DNA from: Pseudotabrizicola sp.
GTDB lineage: Bacteria; Pseudomonadota; Alphaproteobacteria; Rhodobacterales; Rhodobacteraceae
Assembly: GCF_030656345.1 (NCBI RefSeq)
Contig: NZ_JAUSNR010000007.1
Location: 47,365-111,364 of the forward strand
DNA: 64,000 bases
Direction: 5' to 3'
This document shows positions 18,320 through 26,819 of this stretch, piece by piece; within the stretch, counting starts at the first letter, position 1, and each line of letters starts with the position of its first letter. Below the pieces are notes generated by a model that worked only from the letters and a program-made list of their open reading frames with translations, was not told where the DNA came from and did not search any database. A program made the position numbers and the translations under genes.

Positions 18320-18842
18320 CCTGATTGCCAAACCCGCGCTGGGCGCGGCCCCGGTGACCCATGCCGGCACCACGCTGGCAGAAGCAGCGATGCCGCAGAT
18401 GACGTCGATCGCGCCCTGGCCGGGGCACGCGGCGGCGGTAGGGCTGGCACTGGGGATGGCGTTTCCGGCCCCGAATTGCATGACCGAAGCCGGGCGCGCA
18501 AGGCTGGTCTGGGCCGGGCGCGACATGGCCTTTCTGATCGGTGAGGTGCCGCCCGATGGTCTGCCCGCAGCGGTGACGGATCAGGCTGACGGCTGGGCCG
18601 CGCTGCACCTGTCGGGCGTGCGGGCTGTGGAGGTGCTGGCGCGGCTGGTGCCGCTGGATCTGCGCGACATGCGGCGGGGGCAGGCGTTGCGCACCGCGCT
18701 CAACCACCTGCCGCTGCTCCTGATTGCCGAAGGGGAGGGGGCGTTTACGCTGCTGACCTTCCGCTCAATGGCGCGGACCGCATGGCATGAGGTTGAAGAT
18801 GCGATGGTGAAGGTTGCGGCAAGGGTGGCGCTGACCCCATAA
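18312..18842 (+). CDS. soxG: Sarcosine oxidase gamma subunit
   Basis: 176 aa from GTG 18312, preceded by GGGGGAGAAG and overlapping the soxA stop by 8 bp. It is the GcvT-like small subunit at the core of the tetramer. The typical segment WAALHLSGVRAVEVLARLVPLDLR and the FRSMARTAWHEVEDAM tail are visible. The ORF track start at 18288 lies deeper in soxA and has no ribosome-binding site. Last gene of the operon. A GC-rich repeat/terminator-like element follows. Confidence 0.92.
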   Translation: MPDLIAKPALGAAPVTHAGTTLAEAAMPQMTSIAPWPGHAAAVGLALGMAFPAPNCMTEAGRARLVWAGRDMAFLIGEVPPDGLPAAVTDQADGWAALHLSGVRAVEVLARLVPLDLRDMRRGQALRTALNHLPLLLIAEGEGAFTLLTFRSMARTAWHEVEDAMVKVAARVALTP

Positions 18843-18885
18843 ACTTTCGCGGTGGTAGGTGGCAGGAGCGCGCCGCGCTCTCTAT

Positions 18886-18951
18886 GCTTTGCAGCTTTCA
18901 CAAATACTCCCGGGGGTCCGGGGGCAGGCAGCCCCCGGGGGTGGCCGCAGG
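18886..18951. repeat. Dispersed intergenic repeat, copy 5, with strong hairpin
   Basis: gctttcacaaatactcccgg is followed by a GC palindrome (cccgggggtccgggggcagg and gcagcccccgggggtggcc). It lies between convergent soxG and glyoxalase genes, where it could terminate transcription from both sides. Confidence 0.75.
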
Positions 18952-18953
18952 GC

Positions 18954-19382
18954 CTACCAGTGGCCGGTATTTTCCATGCTGACCCAGGGCTCTGCGTGGG
19001 CCAGCGCCTCACCCTTCTGCAGCAGTTCGACCGAGATGTTGTCGGGGCTGCGGACAAAGGCCATGCGGCCGTCGCGCGGCGGACGGTTGATCACCACGCC
19101 ATTGGCCTGCAAATGGGCGCAGGTGGCGTAGATGTCGTCCACCTCATAGGCCAGATGGCCGAAATGGCGGCTGTCCGAGGGCAGGCCATCATCGCCGTCC
19201 CAGTTATAGGTCAGCTCGACCGGGCATTCCGGCTGGCCGGGGGGGGCCATGAAGATCAGCGAGAACCGCCCGGTTTCGCTTTCATGACGGCGGGTTTCTT
19301 CCAGCCCGAGCAGGCGGTAAAACGCCATCGACGCCTCCAGATCCAGAACCCGGACCATGGTGTGCAGGTATTTCAAAGCCAT
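18954..19382 (-). CDS. gloA: Lactoylglutathione lyase (glyoxalase I)
   Basis: 142 aa from ATG 19382, preceded by AAGGAG. It isomerises the methylglyoxal-glutathione hemithioacetal to S-lactoylglutathione. The four expected metal ligands are present: His in LHTMVRV (residue about 6), Glu in PVELTYNWD, His in FGHLAYEVDD and Glu in ISVELLQKGEA. The N-terminal KYLHTMVRVLDLEASMAFY is the family signature. The track's 228-aa version includes about 86 aa of intergenic sequence. Convergent with soxG and divergent from thyX. Confidence 0.94.
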   Translation of the reverse strand: MALKYLHTMVRVLDLEASMAFYRLLGLEETRRHESETGRFSLIFMAPPGQPECPVELTYNWDGDDGLPSDSRHFGHLAYEVDDIYATCAHLQANGVVINRPPRDGRMAFVRSPDNISVELLQKGEALAHAEPWVSMENTGHW

Positions 19383-19644
19383 CGCAATTTCTCCTTGTAC
19401 TTCCGCACCTATCTTAACGCGGTTGCCGGGAAAGGCGAGGGGCGCGGTGGCCGCTGTTCCTGTGCCGATACCCCAGCCCCCGCCTTTGCGTCGCCCCCGC
19501 CTTTGTATCAATGAATCCATGCCCCTGCAGGATGACCTGCAACAGAATGGACGCGCACCCTTGCGAGGGTTCCCCAACCTCTCGTATCCTGCGCGCCAAT
19601 ACGACCCACATCTTGTGAACGCCCGGATTCGAAAGGCCACCCCT

Positions 19645-20550
19645 ATGCCGCTGTCCCCTGATCAGATCGCTGAAATCGAAGCCGCGCGCAGCACCCCGCG
19701 CCAGACCCTGCGGGCGGTGTCCGACGGGATGGAGGCGCATCTCTACCGCGCGCATGAGGTGCTGGACCACGGCTTCATCCGGGTCATCGACTATATGGGC
19801 GATGACGCGGCCATCGTGCAGGCCGCACGCGTCAGCTATGGCGCGGGCACCAAGCATGTGTCGAATGACGAAGGGCTGATCCGTTACCTGATGCGGCACT
19901 GGCATTCGACCCCGTTCGAGATGTGCGAAATCAAGCTGCACGTCAAACTGCCGGTCTTTGTCGCCCGCCAGTGGATCAGGCACCGCACCGCCAACGTCAA
20001 CGAATACTCCGCGCGCTATTCGATTCTGGACCGCGAATTCTACATCCCCGCCCCCGACCAGCTGGCCGCGCAAAGCACGGTCAACAATCAGGGGCGCGGG
20101 GCTGTGCTGGAGGGCGAGGAGGCCGCCCGGGTGCTGGAGATCCTGAAACGCGACGCGGGGCAGGCGTTTGACAGCTACGAGTCGATGCTGAGTCAGGACG
20201 GCCAGCAGGGGCTGGCGCGCGAACTGGCGCGGATGAACCTGCCGATGAACACCTATACCCAATGGTATTGGAAAACCGACCTGCACAACCTGTTCCACTT
20301 CCTGCGCCTGCGCGCCGACGCCCATGCGCAATATGAAATCCGGGTGTTCGCCGACGCGATTGCGGCTTGTGTGAAGGACTGGGTGCCTTTGGCCTTCGCC
20401 GCGTTCGAAGATTACCGGATGGGCGGGGTGACGTTGAGTGCGAAGGCGGTGGAGGTGTTGAAGCGGCGGCTGGCGGGCGAAGTCGTGGGCCAGCCGGAGA
20501 GCGGGATGAGCAAGGGGGAATGGCGGGAGTTTGAGGGGGTTTGGGGGTGA
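19645..20550 (+). CDS. thyX: Flavin-dependent thymidylate synthase ThyX
   Basis: 301 aa from ATG 19645. It methylates dUMP to dTMP using FAD and methylene-THF. The ThyX motif appears as QWIRHRTANVNEYSARY (RHRxxxxNxxSxRY, near residue 115). Preceding conserved residues HVSNDEGLIRYLMRHWHSTPFEM and LPMNTYTQWYWKTDLHNLFHFLRLR are intact. Length is typical of alphaproteobacteria. The ORF track's 397-aa start is antisense to the glyoxalase gene. Next comes an AT-richer HNH gene after 95 bp. Confidence 0.95.
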   Translation: MPLSPDQIAEIEAARSTPRQTLRAVSDGMEAHLYRAHEVLDHGFIRVIDYMGDDAAIVQAARVSYGAGTKHVSNDEGLIRYLMRHWHSTPFEMCEIKLHVKLPVFVARQWIRHRTANVNEYSARYSILDREFYIPAPDQLAAQSTVNNQGRGAVLEGEEAARVLEILKRDAGQAFDSYESMLSQDGQQGLARELARMNLPMNTYTQWYWKTDLHNLFHFLRLRADAHAQYEIRVFADAIAACVKDWVPLAFAAFEDYRMGGVTLSAKAVEVLKRRLAGEVVGQPESGMSKGEWREFEGVWG

Positions 20551-20645
20551 GTTGCGGCCCCGGCATCGCGGGGGCGAAAGCGATCAAGCGAAGCGTTTTC
20601 AGCGGCTCGCAATTCTGTGCGCCGTTGGTTGTAGGATAGGTGCAA

Positions 20646-21482
20646 ATGAAGCTGGAGATCACACAGGTAAGTCTTTCAACTTCAGATTTGTACTATATCT
20701 GCCAGATGGTAGATCAGGTAACGAGTGATCCATTTGGCTGGCTGAGACATATTGAAGACTTCGCTGGAGATATGTCCTGCTCACGACTGTTAAACAGCTT
20801 CCCCAAATGGACTCCCTTGCATGAGTTCATCGAGTTTGTAGTTTTGAGTGTAGCGCATGAAGATGCTATTTTAACTGCCGATGATTTTCTTGTTTCTGAG
20901 GGAGATCCAATCGAAAAGGCGCGCCGAGGTAAAATTCCTTGGATCGATACGCTTCTTGCATCAAACGGCTTCCAGCACTCGTATCGCAAGTATGTTTCTT
21001 CAGGCGGGGAAGAGTCATTTCAAGACTACTTGGACGAGATGGGGCTTGCTGGCCCGCTCGACGAACTATTGTACGGCGTGTCTCGGCAAGTCTTCCATGT
21101 TCTGTTCCAGAATCGAAAGGTGCTGCGGAACTTTGGTGAAATGATGGTACATTACGTTGCTAGTACTGGCCTTTCCCTTTATCCTGATAGCTACACTGAG
21201 CGTGGAGCGCTTAAAAGAGCTCGGCCACCAGTTTGGGCGCGAAATGCAGTGTTTCATAGAGACAAAGGATGCTGTGTGGTTTGTGGAACTGATTTAACCA
21301 AATTGATTAATCAGCGAACTCAACTCCATTTTGATCACATCATTCCTCTTGTTTCAGGTGGAATGAATGACATAACCAACCTTCAATTGCTTTGCTCTTC
21401 GTGCAATTTGTCAAAGGGAGGCCGCAACCGGAACACAAGTTTTCGTGTGGATGAGTGGTATTCCATTGAGGACGAGGAGTAA
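20646..21482 (+). CDS. HNH endonuclease domain protein, AT-richer than its surroundings
   Basis: 278 aa from ATG 20646 (GTG 20640 is also possible), with AGGATAGG upstream. The C-terminal HNH finger is clear: CCVVCG, then FDHIIPLVSGG, then LLCSSCNLSKGGRN, with two CxxC Zn knuckles and the His-Asn core (about residues 205-262). The first 200 aa have no recognised domain. Base use (many tat/gtt/ttt codons) is visibly more AT-rich than neighbours, which suggests horizontal acquisition between thyX and parA. No restriction, methylase or phage gene is adjacent, so a defence or homing role is only a guess. Confidence 0.85.
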   Translation: MKLEITQVSLSTSDLYYICQMVDQVTSDPFGWLRHIEDFAGDMSCSRLLNSFPKWTPLHEFIEFVVLSVAHEDAILTADDFLVSEGDPIEKARRGKIPWIDTLLASNGFQHSYRKYVSSGGEESFQDYLDEMGLAGPLDELLYGVSRQVFHVLFQNRKVLRNFGEMMVHYVASTGLSLYPDSYTERGALKRARPPVWARNAVFHRDKGCCVVCGTDLTKLINQRTQLHFDHIIPLVSGGMNDITNLQLLCSSCNLSKGGRNRNTSFRVDEWYSIEDEE

Positions 21483-21540
21483 CGTGACGGCTTCACCCCA
21501 CCATCCTTCCCCACCTCGAGCACCATCCATCCGCCGCATC

Positions 21541-21563
21541 GGCGGGGTGAACCCCGCCCTACG
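21541..21563. repeat. Short GC-rich hairpin repeat upstream of the parA-like gene
   Basis: GGCGGGGT and ACCCCGCC are separated by GA, then cctacg. This 'ggcggggttcaccccgccctacg'-type unit is, from memory, a frequent extragenic palindrome in Rhodobacterales. Only one copy occurs in this window. Confidence 0.5.
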
Positions 21564-21646
21564 CATGGTGCAAATGGCGCGCCCAACCTCCCCCTATCCC
21601 CCTAACCCGAATCGCCCTATGCTGCAGCGCAGAAACGGGGGTCCCT

Positions 21647-22273
21647 ATGGGTCAGGTCATCACGGTTGCGCAGCAGAAGGGTGGGTCGGGCAAGACCACG
21701 CTTTCGGTCAATCTGGCGGTGGAGCTGGTGCGGCGGGGGGTGTCGGTGGCGTTGCTCGACACCGATCCGCAAGGCTCACTTGGCCGCTGGTTCATGGCGC
21801 GGCGCGACCGGCTGGGTGATCCGGGGATGGATCTGTCGACCGCTTCTGCCTGGGGCGTGGGCTATGAATGTGAAAAGCTGCGCAAAACCCATGACGTCGT
21901 GATCATCGACACGCCACCCAAGATCGACGCCGATCTGCGGCCCAGCTTGCGCGAGGCGTCACTCGTGCTGATCCCGGTCTCGGCCAGCCATGTCGATCTG
22001 TGGGCGACCGACGGGGTGCTTGATCTGGCCGCGCGCGAAAGCCGACCCGTCATGATCGTGCTAAACCGCTGCAAGGCGGGCACGCGGCTGGGGGAAGAGG
22101 TGGCCAATGCCGCCGGCGATCTGGCCGAGGTGGCAAGCGCGCGGCTGGGCCAGCGGGTCGGCTATGCCGAGACGATGGGCAACGGGCTGGCCGTGGCGGA
22201 GGTGGGCAAATCGCCCGCTGCGGGCGAGATTGCAGCGCTGGCCACGGAAGTGATGGCGCGGCTTCAGTCCTGA
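21647..22273 (+). CDS. Orphan ParA/MinD-family ATPase
   Basis: 208 aa. Deviant Walker A is QQKGGSGKTTLSVNLA at the N-terminus, Walker A' is VALLDTDPQGSLGRW and Walker B is DVVIIDTPPK. This short form (no N-terminal HTH) resembles ParA-like proteins that position chromosomes, plasmids or protein clusters. No parB, parS array or rep gene lies next to it, so it is an orphan, and chromosome segregation is not implied. Upstream are an extragenic hairpin and the HNH gene; downstream is a convergent small membrane protein. Confidence 0.9.
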   Translation: MGQVITVAQQKGGSGKTTLSVNLAVELVRRGVSVALLDTDPQGSLGRWFMARRDRLGDPGMDLSTASAWGVGYECEKLRKTHDVVIIDTPPKIDADLRPSLREASLVLIPVSASHVDLWATDGVLDLAARESRPVMIVLNRCKAGTRLGEEVANAAGDLAEVASARLGQRVGYAETMGNGLAVAEVGKSPAAGEIAALATEVMARLQS

Positions 22274-22307
22274 AGCGTCTTGGCCTGAGGCGATTTGGCC
22301 TGAGCCT

Positions 22308-22553
22308 TCAGTCCTGAGGCGTTTCGCCCTGAGGTTTGCCGGGGTTCACCGGCGGCTGATCCGACGGCGCATCCGGCCCGCGCACGATCAGCACCCAGAA
22401 GGCAAAGGCACCCAGCGCGGCCGAGATCAGGCCCCAGCCGGTGCTGCCATTCACAAACTCCACCGCCGCCCAGACCACGGGGACCAGCGCGGACAGCCAG
22501 CGCACCAACGGTCTGGCAAAGAACGGGTGATTGGGGTCGAGGAACTTTTTCAT
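22308..22553 (-). CDS. Small membrane protein of unknown function
   Basis: 81 aa from ATG 22553 (MKKFLDPNHPFFARPLVRWLSALVPVVWAAVE). Two hydrophobic segments (about 17-31 and 35-55, WGLISAALGAFAFWVLIV) are followed by a Pro-rich hydrophilic tail. The start 22601 in the ORF track adds 16 residues without a ribosome-binding site. It resembles small conserved Rhodobacterales membrane proteins, but I cannot name a function. Confidence 0.7.
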   Translation of the reverse strand: MKKFLDPNHPFFARPLVRWLSALVPVVWAAVEFVNGSTGWGLISAALGAFAFWVLIVRGPDAPSDQPPVNPGKPQGETPQD

Positions 22554-22643
22554 GCGCGCCTTTCCGGTGTTGTGATGGAGGTAGCGATTAAGTCCGCGCA
22601 ATCCAACCCCTGAATGCCGTGAAATCTGCGCGAAGGTGCCGTT

Positions 22644-23246
22644 ATGTTGCCCAGATCAAAGCGTCAGGCTGGTGGCATGCGTGTGCCCTTTATCCTCTTC
22701 GTGCTCTCTTTTCTGGCAGCTCTGGCGGGGCTGTGGCTGACCGGCGCGTGGGATGCCCCGCCGGTGCTGCTGGCGCTGCTGTCGGCCTTTGCCGCGATGA
22801 TCCTGATGCTGCTGGCCAAGCCGGAAGCTGCGCCAAAGGTCCCGCCGCGCAGCATTGTCATCGACGGGTCCAACATCATGCACTGGAAGGATGACACCCC
22901 GCAGATGGCCACGCTGCGCGAGGTGGTGGGTTTGCTGAGCGATCAGGGGTATCAGCCCGGCGTGGTGTTCGATGCCAATGCCGGATACAAGCTGACGGGC
23001 CGCTATATGGACGACCGCCCGCTGGCGCGCGCGCTTGGCCTGCCCGCCGACCGGGTGCTGGTGGTGCCGAAGGGCGAGGCGGCGGACCCGGTGATCCTGA
23101 CCGTGGCGCGCGAGCTGGGGGCGTCGGTGCTGAGCAACGACCGCTTTCGCGACTGGGCCGCGGATTTTCCCGAAGTGGCGCAGCCGGGTTACGTGCGGCG
23201 CGGTGGCTATCGCGACGGGGTGCTGTGGATGGACACCGCGCGCTAA
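22644..23246 (+). CDS. Membrane-anchored NYN-domain (Zc3h12a-type) ribonuclease-like protein
   Basis: 200 aa. Two hydrophobic segments near 12-30 (RVPFILFVLSFLAALAGLW) and 38-57 (VLLALLSAFAAMILMLLAK) are followed by a cytosolic PIN/NYN-like domain. Acidic catalytic-type residues are visible in SIVIDGSNIMHW (about 70-81), GVVFDANAGYK, and ASVLSNDRFRDWA. The family includes endoribonucleases such as Zc3h12a/regnase. Membrane tethering of the nuclease domain is the notable point. It is convergent with uvrB, with 11 bp between stops. GAAGGTG precedes the start. Confidence 0.82.
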   Translation: MLPRSKRQAGGMRVPFILFVLSFLAALAGLWLTGAWDAPPVLLALLSAFAAMILMLLAKPEAAPKVPPRSIVIDGSNIMHWKDDTPQMATLREVVGLLSDQGYQPGVVFDANAGYKLTGRYMDDRPLARALGLPADRVLVVPKGEAADPVILTVARELGASVLSNDRFRDWAADFPEVAQPGYVRRGGYRDGVLWMDTAR

Positions 23247-23257
23247 CAAACGGCGCG

Positions 23258-25438
23258 CTAACGCTTGCGCCGTTTGACGCCGCCGCGCTGGCCGGGGCGG
23301 CCTGCGGTGGACCGGCCCGCCATTTTCTGCGCCTCATCCACCGCATCCTCGATCACCGATTGCCGGGCCATCGGGTCATCGTGGACCGCCAGCTCTACCG
23401 CTTCCAGCCGCTTGACCTCATCGCGCAGGCGGGCGGCCTCTTCAAACTCCAGGTTTTCGGCGGCCTTGCGCATCTGCAGGCGCAGGGCATCGAGGTGGGC
23501 GGCAAGGTTCTGGCCGACCATGGGCTTGCCGACCTTTGCGGTGACGCGGGCCATGTCGGTATCGCCCTGCCACAGGCCTTGCAGCACATCTTCAACGTTT
23601 TTCTTCACCGTCATCGGTGTGATGCCGTGTTCAAGGTTATAGGCGATCTGCTTGTCGCGGCGGCGGTTGGTTTCGCGCAAGGCCCGCTCCATGCTGCCGG
23701 TGACGCGGTCGGCATACATGATGACCCGGCCTTCGGAATTGCGCGCGGCACGCCCGATGGTTTGGATCAGCGAGGTTTCAGAGCGCAGGAAGCCTTCCTT
23801 ATCCGCGTCCAAGATCGCCACCAGCCCGCATTCGGGGATATCGAGACCCTCACGCAGCAGGTTGATGCCGACCAGCACATCGAACGCGCCAAGGCGCAGG
23901 TCGCGCAGGATCTCGATCCGTTCGATGGTGTCGATGTCGGAGTGCATATAGCGGATGCGGATGCCCTGTTCGTGGAAATACTCGGTCAGGTCTTCGGCCA
24001 TGCGTTTGGTCAACGTGGTGACCAGCACGCGCAGATCCTGAGCCGCCACTTTGCGGATTTCGTCCAGAAGGTCATCGACCTGCATCTCAACTGGGCGGAT
24101 CTCGACCATGGGGTCGACCAGCCCGGTGGGGCGGATCACCTGTTCGGTGAAGACGCCGCCGGCCTGCTCCATCTCCCACGCTGCCGGTGTGGCACTGACG
24201 AACACCGATTGCGGGCGCATCGCATCCCATTCCTCGAACTTCAATGGCCGGTTGTCCATGCAGGATGGCAGTCGGAAGCCGTGTTCGGCCAGCGTCATCT
24301 TGCGCCGGAAGTCGCCCTTGTACATGCCGCCGATCTGCGGGACGGAAACGTGGGATTCGTCGGCAAACACGATGGCATTGTCGGGAATGAATTCGAACAG
24401 GGTCGGTGGCGGTTCGCCGGGGGCACGGCCTGTCAGGTAGCGCGAATAATTCTCGATGCCGTTGCAGACGCCGGTGGCTTCCAGCATTTCCAGATCGAAA
24501 CTGGTGCGCTGTTCCAGCCGCTGCGCTTCCAGCAGCTTGCCCTCACTTACCAGCTGGTCCAGCCGCTGGCGCAGCTCCTTTTTGATGCCGATCACCGCCT
24601 GCTGCATCGTCGGGCGGGGGGTCACGTAATGGCTGTTGGCGTAGATACGGATCTGTTTGAAGCTGTCGGTTTTCGCCCCGGTCAGCGGATCGAATTCCAC
24701 AATCGCCTCAAGCTCTTCGCCAAAGAAGCTGAAGCGCCATGCACGGTCATCAAGGTGGGCGGGCCAGACCTCAAGGCTGTCGCCGCGCACCCGGAAGCTG
24801 CCGCGCTGAAACGCCTGATCATTGCGGCGGTATTGCTGGGCCACCAGTTCGGCCATCACCTTGCGCTGGTCGTAGGACTCGCCCACCAGCAGATCCTGCG
24901 TCATCGCCGAATAGGTCTCGACCGAGCCGATACCGTAGATGCACGACACCGAGGCGACGATGATCACATCATCGCGCTCCAACAGCGCCCGCGTGGCCGA
25001 GTGGCGCATGCGGTCGATCTGTTCGTTGATCTGGGATTCCTTCTCGATATAGGTGTCAGAGCGGGCGACATAGGCTTCGGGCTGGTAGTAATCGTAATAG
25101 CTGACGAAGTATTCCACGGCATTTTCGGGAAAGAACCCCTTGAATTCGCCGTATAATTGCGCCGCGAGGGTCTTGTTGGGGGCAAGGATAATTGCCGGTC
25201 GCTGGGTTTCTTCGATGATCTTGGCCATGGTAAAGGTCTTGCCAGTGCCGGTGGCCCCCAGCAGCACCTGATTATGCTCGCCCGCCCGCACGCCTGCGGA
25301 CAGTTCGGCAATCGCCGTCGGCTGGTCACCTGCAGGCTGAAACGGTGTGGACAGCACAAACCGCCGCCCGCCTTCCAGCTTTGGCCGGGTCAGCACCTCG
25401 GGGCGTTCGGTCAGGGCGTTGGCATTGTTGTGGGGCAT
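23258..25438 (-). CDS. uvrB: Excinuclease ABC subunit B
   Basis: 726 aa from ATG 25438. UvrB is the damage-verification helicase-like subunit of nucleotide excision repair. Walker A is [15 protein letters not shown], followed by the beta-hairpin [11 protein letters not shown] and the helicase motif [12 protein letters not shown]. The C-terminal UVR motif is [28 protein letters not shown], and the protein ends in a basic tail. I prefer ATG 25438 over the track's 25501 because GGAAAG precedes it and because a near-consensus SOS box sits just upstream, which the longer start would place in the coding region. Confidence 0.96.
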   Translation of the reverse strand: MPHNNANALTERPEVLTRPKLEGGRRFVLSTPFQPAGDQPTAIAELSAGVRAGEHNQVLLGATGTGKTFTMAKIIEETQRPAIILAPNKTLAAQLYGEFKGFFPENAVEYFVSYYDYYQPEAYVARSDTYIEKESQINEQIDRMRHSATRALLERDDVIIVASVSCIYGIGSVETYSAMTQDLLVGESYDQRKVMAELVAQQYRRNDQAFQRGSFRVRGDSLEVWPAHLDDRAWRFSFFGEELEAIVEFDPLTGAKTDSFKQIRIYANSHYVTPRPTMQQAVIGIKKELRQRLDQLVSEGKLLEAQRLEQRTSFDLEMLEATGVCNGIENYSRYLTGRAPGEPPPTLFEFIPDNAIVFADESHVSVPQIGGMYKGDFRRKMTLAEHGFRLPSCMDNRPLKFEEWDAMRPQSVFVSATPAAWEMEQAGGVFTEQVIRPTGLVDPMVEIRPVEMQVDDLLDEIRKVAAQDLRVLVTTLTKRMAEDLTEYFHEQGIRIRYMHSDIDTIERIEILRDLRLGAFDVLVGINLLREGLDIPECGLVAILDADKEGFLRSETSLIQTIGRAARNSEGRVIMYADRVTGSMERALRETNRRRDKQIAYNLEHGITPMTVKKNVEDVLQGLWQGDTDMARVTAKVGKPMVGQNLAAHLDALRLQMRKAAENLEFEEAARLRDEVKRLEAVELAVHDDPMARQSVIEDAVDEAQKMAGRSTAGRPGQRGGVKRRKR

Positions 25439-25482
25439 GGCAGCTTTCCGGTCGGGACGATTCCTTGGCAAGGCCCCAATGT

Positions 25483-25497
25483 ATTCCGTTTTTGTTC
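25483..25497 (-). promoter_or_regulatory. Probable LexA (SOS) box of uvrB
   Basis: On the + strand it reads ATTC-N7-GTTC, one mismatch from the GTTC-N7-GTTC box known for Rhodobacter/alphaproteobacterial LexA. It lies 45-59 bp upstream of ATG 25438, a normal operator position. Confidence 0.55.
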
Positions 25498-25777
25498 CCA
25501 TAAAAGGGGGGTGGCACCGGAAGATTAACCCTCATTGCGGCAGGGTTAAGGTATGTGATTCAATTTTAGCGAAAACAAGCCGCAAGCTTGCATCTTTTGG
25601 TTGAAAGACGGGGGCGGCTTTGGCACAGTGATCCGGCAAGCAGCAAACTGAAGCTGTCGGTTGATCGCACCACACCCCACCCACACCCCGTGATCAGCCG
25701 ACAGCGGCTTGCTTGGCCCTTGCGCCCTGTGGTGCTTTTCCTGCATATATCCCCTGTCTGTACCGGAGGTTTTCCCT

Positions 25778-26089
25778 ATGCGCGCCCGCATCTATCAGCC
25801 CACCAAGACCGCGATGCAATCGGGCACCGCCAAGACCAAAGGCTGGGTGCTGGATTTCGCCCCCGCCTCGGCGCGGGAAGTTGATCCGCTGATGGGTTGG
25901 ACCTCATCAGGTGACACGCAGGCACAGGTGGTGCTGCACTTTGACACGCTGGACGCGGCCGAAGCCTATGCGCAGGCCAAGGGCATCAACTATGACGTGC
26001 AACTGCCCAAGGCGCGCAAACCCCTGATCCGGGCGCGGGGCTATGGCGAGAACTTTGCCACCGACCGCCGTGGGGTCTGGACTCACTGA
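25778..26089 (+). CDS. NADH dehydrogenase (complex I) NDUFS4-like accessory subunit
   Basis: 103 aa from ATG 25778, with GGAGGT 8 nt upstream. It is a bacterial homologue of the mitochondrial 18-kDa subunit NDUFS4 ('ETC complex I subunit'). The N-terminus [24 protein letters not shown] and the segment [16 protein letters not shown] match the family core (mitochondrial WPLMGW-type motif), and the middle is [16 protein letters not shown]-like. It lies apart from any nuo operon, as is common in alphaproteobacteria. The 275-bp upstream region is shared with divergent uvrB. Confidence 0.9.
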   Translation: MRARIYQPTKTAMQSGTAKTKGWVLDFAPASAREVDPLMGWTSSGDTQAQVVLHFDTLDAAEAYAQAKGINYDVQLPKARKPLIRARGYGENFATDRRGVWTH

Positions 26090-26135
26090 CGTTTGTTGTA
26101 AATCGGGACATAGTTGCTGCCGTTTGGGGTAAGGT

Positions 26136-26161
26136 TTTGCCGGTTACGGGCAAAGGTTTTT
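26136..26161 (+). terminator. Weak candidate terminator after the NDUFS4-like gene
   Basis: A short stem TTTGCC/GGCAAA with a 7-nt loop is followed by ggttttt, 47 bp after the stop codon. The stem is only 6 bp, so confidence is low. Confidence 0.35.
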
Positions 26162-26358
26162 AAGTCGTTATTTTTGTTGGGGCTGGATTCGGAAGTCGCT
26201 CTCGCACTGCAGGTGCATTTGAACGAGTGGCCAAACAGGCGTGCAGCGTCCGAAAGTTAGATCTGGCTGGGCGCGGTCTGCCCCGAGAACGGGCGAAAGT
26301 CAGGTGAAATCCTTGAATTTGCCTGGGACCGTGCCTCAACAAGGCAGCCTGCTGGGAT

Positions 26359-26658
26359 ATGGCGCACACTGATACCCCGGTCATCAGTCGCAACGGGCTG
26401 AGATGGTGTGACCCGCCTCGGGAGTATGGCCCGCCGAAGACCCTCTACAATCGCTGGAAGCGTTGGGGCGACATGGGCGTTTTCGCACGGATGAAGGGGC
26501 TAGCCTCCGAAGGCGGCGAAGAGAAGGTCGTCATGATCGACGCGACGTACCCGACGCGACCGTTGATCGGGAAGGCCGGATCACGCCCCAAGAGTTACAC
26601 GTTCCGGGGGGCAAAGTGCCAAAAAATCAGACGCACGGATATGCCGGGCCACCCGTGA
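26359..26658 (+). pseudogene. IS5-family transposase remnant
   Basis: The frame reads RNGLRWCDPPREYGPPKTLYNRWKRWGDMGVFARM and then VMIDATYP, which is the conserved N-terminal/DDE entry region of IS5 (IS427-group) transposases (typically NGLRWRDAP-YGPPKTLYNRW-RW--MGVF and MIDAT). The upstream 70-80 residues are missing and the sequence degrades soon after DATY, so the catalytic domain is gone. No terminal inverted repeats were found. It marks an old insertion at the border of the catabolic cluster. Confidence 0.75.
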
Positions 26659-26819
26659 TCATCGCTCGGCGAAGGGCGGGCGGGCAGGATGACCGGACGC
26701 AATCACTGGCCCGATGTCGCAAACCCTGCACCCACAAGCAGGGAGGGGAGCATACACCCGCACACATTGAGCCGATGCTACGGGCCTGCGTTGGCGGCCT
26801 TGTCTCAGGGAGGAATAAC

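Larger units (their letters stand above)
26090..26819. other. Gene-poor 730-bp stretch with IS debris upstream of the transporter cluster
   Basis: Apart from the weak terminator and the IS5 remnant listed separately, I see no gene. The last 60 bp before 26820 carry the SBP ribosome-binding site (ggaggaat). A promoter for the 20-gene cluster should lie between the IS remnant and 26820, but I cannot recognise one. Confidence 0.5.

Noticed and set aside
16595-18526. 643-aa minus-strand ORF
   Set aside because: A shadow of soxA; Arg/His/Pro-rich composition and no family motif.
21647-22273. A parABS partition locus or replicon origin
   Set aside because: No parB, parS cluster or rep gene nearby; an orphan ParA only.
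23225-25156. 643-aa + strand ORF
   Set aside because: Antisense to uvrB, which has all its motifs; typical high-GC mirror ORF.
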